Shown here one piece after another: positions 57,701 through 64,000 of a stretch of 64,000 bases of DNA. The first letter of the stretch is position 1. Each line of letters starts with the position of its first letter. The DNA is taken from assembly GCA_013407085.1 (NCBI GenBank), contig JACCGJ010004944.1:126045-190044 (forward strand). The letters are read 5' to 3'. Origin of the DNA: Atriophallophorus winterbourni. Taxonomy: Eukaryota; Platyhelminthes; Trematoda; Plagiorchiida; Microphallidae. The notes beneath the pieces were generated by a model, which was not told the origin of the DNA, ran no database searches, and saw only the letters and a program-made list of their open reading frames with translations. Both the position numbers and the translations under genes were made by a program.

Positions 57701-60700
57701 TGGTTGAGGCATTTATATAATCACCGTCATCGACAGCGAACAAGACGCGGTATGGCAAAAAATGAGAGGGCATCCACATACTATTACTTAACTAATCCAA
57801 GAATCGGCGTTTCTTTCAGCTCTTGGACCTTTGGTCTTAACACCCGTCTACAGATATTTTTGTGAGCAACAAGCTACTGCAAACAGTTCTATGCAAACAA
57901 CAAGTGCCAAACCAAGAAGGCCGACCATAGTGTCCCACTCGGAAAGACCAGGCTTCGCAACCATATGATATGGTATGAAAGCACAAGCCTGACTCAGGCA
58001 AAGCGCCACACAGTCAGAGACTGCACCATAGAAAGGTATAGCATACAAGCAGGTGCCTCACATTTGCACAATGGTGCGATTGCAACCAAAAGGGTGAAGT
58101 GAAAATCCAAAAATGAGAACACACAAACTCGTGAATCCATGTACGATAGGCACAGAGCTTAAAATGACAACTTACACTTGTTTAATCCTAACGGTACGCT
58201 TGCTGTTTTTCGTTTTGTCAGCGATCGATCAAAATGTGGATGTGGTCGGTTGATGTTCATGGTGCGGTATTGGAAAAACGTGTGTCCGGTGAAGTTGAAG
58301 TTTGACCGCAGAACTGCTGACGGGCCAACGGAACGAGCTTCTTTCAAACGGAAGAACGCATGATGTTCCACTGCCGCTTTCCATAAACGGTTGGCCAGGT
58401 GATGATTTAGCAAACGGAAACCAATGATGGTCTCGACCGGCTCAGACTAAAGAGCAGGGAAATAAAGCATTCAAACTACCAGCTATTAAATACTTGAATG
58501 CAATATTACTGTAACAAAATAAAATCCAAGCAGTTTAAGATGGTATCAATAGTGCAGTAAACGCAGACACTGGCTCCATGGAGATGTGTTGATTTAAAAA
58601 TTTATTCAATAGAGAAAGTTCGAATGAATCGATTAGAGAAGCTTTTATTAGCCCATCGATTCTGAGACAGGCTTCCCGAGACTAAGGATGACAATACAAA
58701 CACAGATGAGTTTTAAATTGAATTTACCTGGCCAATCCTAAGTTACCGAAGGTAAACAGGCGAGATCCAAATCAATTGATGCCCCTTGCATGCTGTGCAA
58801 TCCTTTAATTGCTCATTGTGTATGCAGGTGCGTCCAACGTCCATCAACCGATAAGCCAACTTGCGTAGTGCGTATTCACACTAGGCGTCACGCTAATCTT
58901 CCTCCGCTACATAATCGGATGCCATATTGTGGAGATATTCACACAAGCTTTGGTTATTTCAAGCGCCTCAGTGTGAAGTCTTTTCTTATAAGGTTTCACA
59001 CCTCGTCTTATCACTCCCACGCTAAGATCCACGCTGCGACATGTGGCTAAAACGTGTTCGGCAACAGCTGAATCCCGGAATTGCGGGGTTGCTTTAAATA
59101 CTATTTAAGCGAGTGTTCTGAACACGTGGCGTGATAGCAGGACAACACTACGGACCGTTGTGATCAACTTTGTGAATATTTAGAAGGGTGAGTAGTCACA
59201 AACACAAAACGTTCTAGCGATTTTCAGACGCGTATCTCAACTGTTTTCACCGTGAACCTGACCTTACTACTTACTGACACATTTGGGCTGGTGAAGCTTC
59301 TTTGTCAGAAACAAAACGTTATCCAAAATCTTCTCTAACCTCTTGCTTTCAAATTTATTTTCATATGATTCTCCGATCGGTCTAAAACATTGTCGAACTT
59401 ATTTATGAAAATTAAAAGAGTTCATCAAGCTTTGTATTACCTCTCTGCTGAGACTAATTGCGCGGATGATTACCCCTAGTTTTGTTGACAAGAAGCGGAT
59501 AATGTGATAAGATTTCACCCACTGGACAGGGTGCTAGGCTGACAACGTTGTTTTTTACTTACGTCGGAACTGGTTTAACGCTGGGTAAGGTTTAAGCACA
59601 CTTTCCTCAATGTGTAACTACGGCAGGTATCGAACTAGGAATCTTTATAATTACGAACTAAGAATCTCTCTAAAGACAGCACCCATTGGCAAAAGGTTGA
59701 CGTGGACGATTTCATAAACTAAATGTAAAATCCACGTTACTTTACAAACGTGCAACTATAAAAAATTATGGAAATGCCGTGAAGACTACATCAAATTTAA
59801 TTTCTGTAAGATTCGAAAAGATAGCTGATTAACACGATGTACGAGCACACCTGTGACCGGTTTCAGAGAAGGCCCGAGATGAAATGGAAGTTTTAACAGC
59901 TTCAAAACTATTTAATGGCTACGAATTTCATTGGAAAGTTGGTGGGAACCTCATGCAGAAATTTACACAGCGGATTTCAGATATCTTAATGACAATGTGG
60001 ATGCAGTCCGTTACCATTGGGACACAATGTCGCGTGGTTTCATTAATTAAATTAAAGACTGAAAGATAACACGTCCTGGTATGAATGATCCGCACAAGAC
60101 GATCGAATAGAATTGAGGACAAACGATATTGTAGCGATAATGAATACGACCATCAGCGATTAGAACCCGAGAAAAAACGTATTCCGTATAACCTAATACA
60201 GAAGACCGCAGGTGCATTTTGTTTTATGCTGTTCTCAGTCCAGTTACCCTGCGACGCAACCACCCTGGCTTGTCGTTAAGTGAATTGTGTATCGATGATT
60301 CCAGCGATGCGCACATGCATCGCAACTATTGAACATGCGGGCGGCGTATAATTTGCTCATGTAACTATCAGGACAAACTATCCAGCGCAGATCGATTAAC
60401 GGTGGGTGAACGTCTGCACAGAGCGGTAATCTAAGATACCGGGACGTTCGAGTATAAGCACACAAACAAAGATCGAACAGTTCTGTGATAAAGTGAAACC
60501 AACGATCATGTTATGCAAATATGTTGTAAAACGTGCACATATAGCAGATAAATATGACATGGATTTTAAACATGCACGACCCGTGCACTAGTGCGAGTAT
60601 GTGATAAACGGTTGGAATACAGAAAGGTTTGCGATTATAGCGTAACGGATTACAAATTCATGAGCAGCAATGCACATACTTTGGGTATCGTTCGCATAAT

Positions 60701-62842
60701 CACTTGAAATTATTCGTCGTATTTACCAAAAGAGGACATAGCTGCAAGTTATCCTCATTAGACCGAGAACATTGGCAAGAACTCCAAGAGTACCAGAGAC
60801 AATCCGCAAAGTAGGAATAAGTTAACTAGCGATGAGAGTATTCAAACCAACTCTGCTTGTGCTCGTCATGATTGTATCTGGAATGTGATAATACTAGATC
60901 ACAAAACGATGAAGTGCATATACTGGCAAACAGGTCTGGTACACAATGCAAATAATGCGTCTGTCCTGACTGTGAGTAGTTTTGTGTGAATCACAAAAAG
61001 CACGAATCAATGGGCCATGAAGGCCGTGTCAATAGGATAAATATTTGTATTACATATCATCAGTGTTGGGGCATGATGTGAATTCGCAAAAACTGCCGCA
61101 AAACTTCGAAGGGCACCTCAGAAATGCACCAAAACATCAAACTTTACGCAGAAAACGTAGGTTTTCATTCAACCAAATTTAACCCAACAACTCACATTAT
61201 CAGGGCGAATTTTCAGATAGAAGTTGTTCTTTTTGTAAGATATCCTCAGCACCTTGGGCCAAGCAAATCTGCCAATACGTAAGCGATCTCGATAGATCAC
61301 GATGCCATGAAAACCAACACCCAGATAAATCTCCACATTATCTGTATCACGGACTGGGTGTAAATCGATGCCATAGAGTTCCAAGCGTTTAGCGGTTTCT
61401 AAATATTTGATGTCCGCTTGATTTGGTTTCATTCCGCTGAAGAGACAGTAAAAAAGATTTAAAACGATCAATTACTTCATGGAAAGCTCATAATTTTGGA
61501 CTACAGAGTACGATGATAAAAAGACGGGGATCAACATCTTAAAAGCAATGAAGTGGTGTAAAAGCCGAGCACTAGTTGGATATTCATTCGCCATCATATA
61601 TATATATATATATATGCCATACAGCCATGCTACAATAAAATAAATAGAATGGGGGTTGAAACTTGAAATGACGGTAATAAATTGAACAACAGTGGAGAAA
61701 TTATATATCCTTGTTGCATACCATTGCCTATAATAGTTGATTGGTATGCTATTATACACCGTATCACGCGCTGTGGAGCTGCTAGGTCTACGATCGGTTT
61801 ACGGATGGCGTACGTGGGACCGGACCTGGCTTAGAATCTGCGCGGAACTCGCTTCTGACCGCCGAGCGTGGGTGGCTGCAATCCGTGATATCAACGAAGC
61901 CGACTCATCCTCCAGTAGGAGATAGTCGCAGAAAAGTAAAAGTGAGTTAGATTAAAGGTGTTCCAAAACTTGTTTGGCCCGAGGAAGGATTAAAAGGAAT
62001 TGTACGAGCAACGTAGAAAGTGCCTGGTAGGAAGTCTTGGCGTGATCAACTTCTTCCTCTAAATCTATTTCTTGTAAGGACAAGCGACAAAACCTCAATA
62101 GGGTAGAGTAGTTTTCTAAGGTGATTGTTACTGTGCTTTAATAATCACTATACTTATGCATGCAGATATACGCGATTTTAGAAGACTAGCTTTGGGTTCA
62201 CGATACGTTAGGCTTCCAATAGCTTCAGGTTGGTACCCTATGACACTGGACCCCACGGCAGTCTGCTAGTGCAATTGGATAGTTTTACTTGTCATTGTAA
62301 TATGCGGGCCCGGATGCTACAATGTTGCTTTAATCCAACAAGAAACTTTAGGTTTCTCGACCTTTAGATGTATGTATGTTGAAAACGAGTCTAGCTGACC
62401 ACTATCAATCAACCTTTCAGATATTAGTGATTCTATTGTTGCCGAAGGAAAACGCGGTATAGCTTCATTGGTCAGATAGGTGCAAAAGGCATCGCAAATC
62501 GTTTGTAAATTAGATTCGTTCTATGAAAGAACACTTACACATGTGTTTTGTGAAGCTCGGCAATTTTCTGGAGTAACTGCGGTGTTGGTGATGGGACAAA
62601 TTCGAATTCCTTCAAATACTCAATCGAATTTCCATGTTCCCATTCGTCATAATCACCGAGTTCGGCCTGAACCATAAACGAACCGAGTAGAGCTTGGGTG
62701 ACCCAAGAACAGGGCAATTTGCCGGTGTAGATATCCTGGCGAACCTGTAGTGTTAGCTGATAGCGCGTAATGTCTTCTTGTAACAGCGTTGGTTCGGGAG
62801 GATAAAACTTCACTTGAAAGGAGAATAGCCACTCCTCGCCAT
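54731..62842 (-). CDS. band 4.1/coracle-type FERM and FERM-adjacent domain protein (partial, 5 exons found)
   Basis: Exons in transcript order: 62842-62539, 61436-61196, 58446-58176, 56481-56372 and 55363-54731; phases join without stops (~519 codons). The first two encode FERM F2 and F3 ([45 protein letters not shown], then [35 protein letters not shown]). The third ends F3 and carries the FERM-adjacent region ([36 protein letters not shown]). The last two are Ser/Asn/Pro-rich and acidic ([18 protein letters not shown]). Band 4.1 proteins link membrane proteins to spectrin-actin and, in flies (coracle), to septate junctions. F1, the start codon and the true 3' end were not found. The donor of the fourth exon could be three bases further upstream (56375). 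Confidence 0.85.
55735..55810 (-). repeat. diverged relative of the hammerhead repeat at 54318-54390
   Basis: CTAGTTTCTAGTTGCTTGCCTCCGTTAGGCGGAGACAGTAAGATTA aligns with CCAGTTTCTGGCTGTCTGCCGTCATCAGGTGGAGGCATTAAGATTA at 54326-54370 (both plus-strand text). GAAA is retained, but the CTGATGA core is lost. Confidence 0.6.
55997..56320 (-). pseudogene. LINE ORF C-terminal fragment in FERM gene intron
   Basis: [20 protein letters not shown], then [20 protein letters not shown], then [11 protein letters not shown]. This is the C-terminal Cys-motif segment typical of RTE/CR1-group ORFs. It starts just after a host exon, which gives a misleading 195-codon open frame (56584-55997) that fuses host exon, intron and LINE. 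Confidence 0.85.
57969..58025 (-). mobile_element. SINE-like repeat, copy 9 (3' end only)
   Basis: ATGGTATGAAAGCACAAGCC... CAGTCAGAGACTGCA, 5'-truncated, with ACCATA on both sides as a possible short target duplication. Confidence 0.8.
59282..59327 (+). ncRNA. degenerate hammerhead-like motif 5
   Basis: Stem I arm TTTGGG (59282-59287), CTGGTGA (59288-59294, one change), stem II GCTTCT...AGAAAC (to 59312), AAAA (GAAA with one change), CGTTA, stem I arm TCCAAA (59322-59327). All six stem I positions pair, one as G-T. Same type as 47075-47117. Confidence 0.55.
61597..61616. repeat. (TA)n microsatellite
   Basis: About ten TA units within a FERM gene intron. Confidence 0.9.
61745..61960 (+). pseudogene. 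LINE ORF C-terminal fragment
   Basis: [20 protein letters not shown] followed by [13 protein letters not shown] resembles the C-terminal ELA-DR-W motif of RTE-like ORFs. It is short, on the plus strand, inside an intron of the minus-strand FERM gene. Confidence 0.55.
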
Positions 62843-63753
62843 CTGGATGGAATATGTGGCGAAATGGTCAACAAAGCAGAATCGACGGAAAAAGGTCGTT
62901 AAGCAATCATCGCACTCGAACAGTATTAGTACATGTTGGTATTGATTGTATCAGGTTGCATTATACCGATCGCTTAGTAAACAACATCAAGGTTATACAA
63001 ACATCAAGCTCGAAGATTGAGCACATTGGTAGATATGATAAAATTATTAACGTGAATCATTCAGTATAATTGAATGTAGTACTTGGAAAAATAACTATGT
63101 TTAAGTGACGTGCAGTGAAATTCGGATGGGAGCACTTTTGTAAAGAAAATAGTCTAAATGTCGTCAATTAAAATAGACATCACACACAAACAGTAAAATG
63201 GAAGATAGCAGATTAACAGTTGTCTAGAAAGCAATCAGCTTGATTGACACTTGAAAATCGCGTGTCCTTAAGATTAATCAACGGCATTATACTTCACTAA
63301 AGCGAAGACAACTGTTCGGGTAAGCAATAAAATAAGTATGGAAAAAGAATGCAGCTGTCTGATAGAATGCAATGTACAACATGATCACGGTCAAGAATCA
63401 GATGCTTTGGATTAGAGCCGGTTATAATTGGGAAGAGATAACTATCATTAGAGATTATCTAAGTAAACTTTTCAACTGATATCGGTTGTTGATATCACAA
63501 CTGTGAAAGTGTGTAGCAATTTGTCTTACGCATATGCTAAATTGTCACCGAGTAAACTACCAATGAGGAGTGGAGGCAGTTTTGCTGAAACTAATACATC
63601 CTTCAATTCCTGTTTAAGTTTGGGCAATTGGGCAGTATGTAAGTACAGCAGACCTTTAGAGTTCGAATTTCTTTGATGACGAAGGGAAAACAGGAAAATA
63701 GAAAAAGTTCAAAAATAACTGTTTTACGAACGTGATAAGTTATGCAATATTAC
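62843..63753. other. probable 5' intron of the FERM gene
   Basis: No exon for FERM lobe F1 was recognised. The acceptor AG at 62844-62843 implies that an upstream exon lies in or beyond this stretch. Confidence 0.45.
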
Positions 63754-63946
63754 TGTTAGGAGGGTAACCTCCGAATGTATAATATGTAATAGTTGACAGT
63801 TTACATAAAACCTCTTTTCCCTTTTCAGCTTGCCATTGGTGCCTTTGTGCTTCAGCAATAAATTTCCATTCAAATCACTCGTGCTTCCGTCCGAAACAGT
63901 CTCTTTGCGAATCTAGAGTTTTTCCCGTGACTGAGAAAACATAACA
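63754..63946 (+). mobile_element. LTR of an LTR retrotransposon entering the right edge
   Basis: Begins TGTTAGGAGGGTAACC and ends ...ACATAACA (TG...CA), with a polyadenylation signal AATAAA near 63860. It is followed directly by ATTTGGCGACGCG, in the position of a tRNA primer-binding site. The second LTR would lie outside the window, so the boundaries rest on motifs only. Confidence 0.6.
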
Positions 63947-63947
63947 A

Positions 63948-63966
63948 TTTGGCGACGCGTTATTAG
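63948..63966 (+). other. candidate primer-binding site
   Basis: TTTGGCGACGCGTTATTAG follows the LTR end by one base. TGG-GAC starts are typical of tRNA-primed LTR elements; which tRNA is used was not determined. Confidence 0.45.
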
Positions 63967-63976
63967 TGAACCCACA

Positions 63977-64000
63977 ATGGATATACCAGTAGAAGATGCA
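63977..64000 (+). CDS. probable gag start (8 codons in window)
   Basis: ATG followed by DIPVEDA and open to the window end. It is called gag only from its position 30 bp after the LTR. Confidence 0.45.

Noticed and set aside
58790..59050. 86-codon plus-strand ORF rich in His and Arg
   Set aside because: No recognisable domain, antisense to a FERM gene intron, no splice or start context.
59846..59870. GAAACCGGTC on the minus strand as a ribozyme 3' half
   Set aside because: No CTGANGA core upstream at the right distance and no complement to the following ACAGGTG.
1..64000. tRNA genes, rRNA, CRISPR arrays, spliced-leader RNA
   Set aside because: No cloverleaf with A/B boxes, no rRNA core sequence, no regularly spaced repeats and no recognisable spliced-leader gene were seen on either strand.

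Overview
The window is eukaryotic DNA, most probably from a digenean trematode (parasitic flatworm). This is inferred from three things seen together: protein genes split by GT-AG introns that range from 30-47 nt micro-introns to several kb, a dense load of CR1-like and RTE-like LINE fragments, and the divergence of the encoded proteins from their vertebrate relatives. Genus cannot be fixed from sequence reading alone. There are no bacterial-style operons.

Layout. 1-3.5 kb: a CR1-like non-LTR retrotransposon on the minus strand (ORF1 with a PHD-like finger, ORF2 with endonuclease and reverse transcriptase), cut by the window edge. 3.5-11 kb: mostly unrecognised DNA with one 140-bp inverted-repeat MITE (4907-5046) and a degenerate Ty3/gypsy integrase (7541-8471). 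11-22.6 kb: a retrotransposon graveyard. A plus-strand CR1 (12.19-17.31 kb) is interrupted by a 5'-truncated minus-strand CR1 (13.05-15.59 kb). It is followed by a nearly full-length CR1 (17.37-21.30 kb) with an intact reverse transcriptase ORF, further 3' fragments, and copies of a short ACTGA-tailed repeat.

Three host genes were assembled exon by exon, with splice phases consistent throughout. (1) A ZYG11/ZER1-family substrate receptor of CUL2 ubiquitin ligases, plus strand, 22709-42071, 12 exons, about 842 aa. (2) TTC4, an HSP90/HSP70 co-chaperone with TPRs, plus strand, 45874-52833, 9 exons, about 348 aa, with four micro-introns near its 5' end. (3) A band 4.1/coracle-type FERM-FA protein, minus strand, 62842-54731, five exons recognised; its first FERM lobe and its 3' end were not found. 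The large introns are filled with LINE fragments and with about ten copies of a ~235-bp SINE-like repeat with a (CATAC)n-type tail. An LTR, a primer-binding-like site and the first codons of a probable gag ORF sit at the right edge (63754-64000).

The most interesting signal is a set of hammerhead-ribozyme-like motifs in dispersed repeats: 24652-24693 (-), 46769-46811 (+), 54318-54359 (-), and two more degenerate ones at 47075-47117 (+) and 59282-59327 (+). They show the CTGATGA core, a short stem II, GAAA (or a one-base variant), a minimal self-complementary stem III and complementary stem I arms. This is the architecture known from Penelope-like elements and retrozymes. The copy at 46769-46811 keeps a perfect 6-bp stem I and the GTC cleavage triplet, and differs from the catalytic core at one base.
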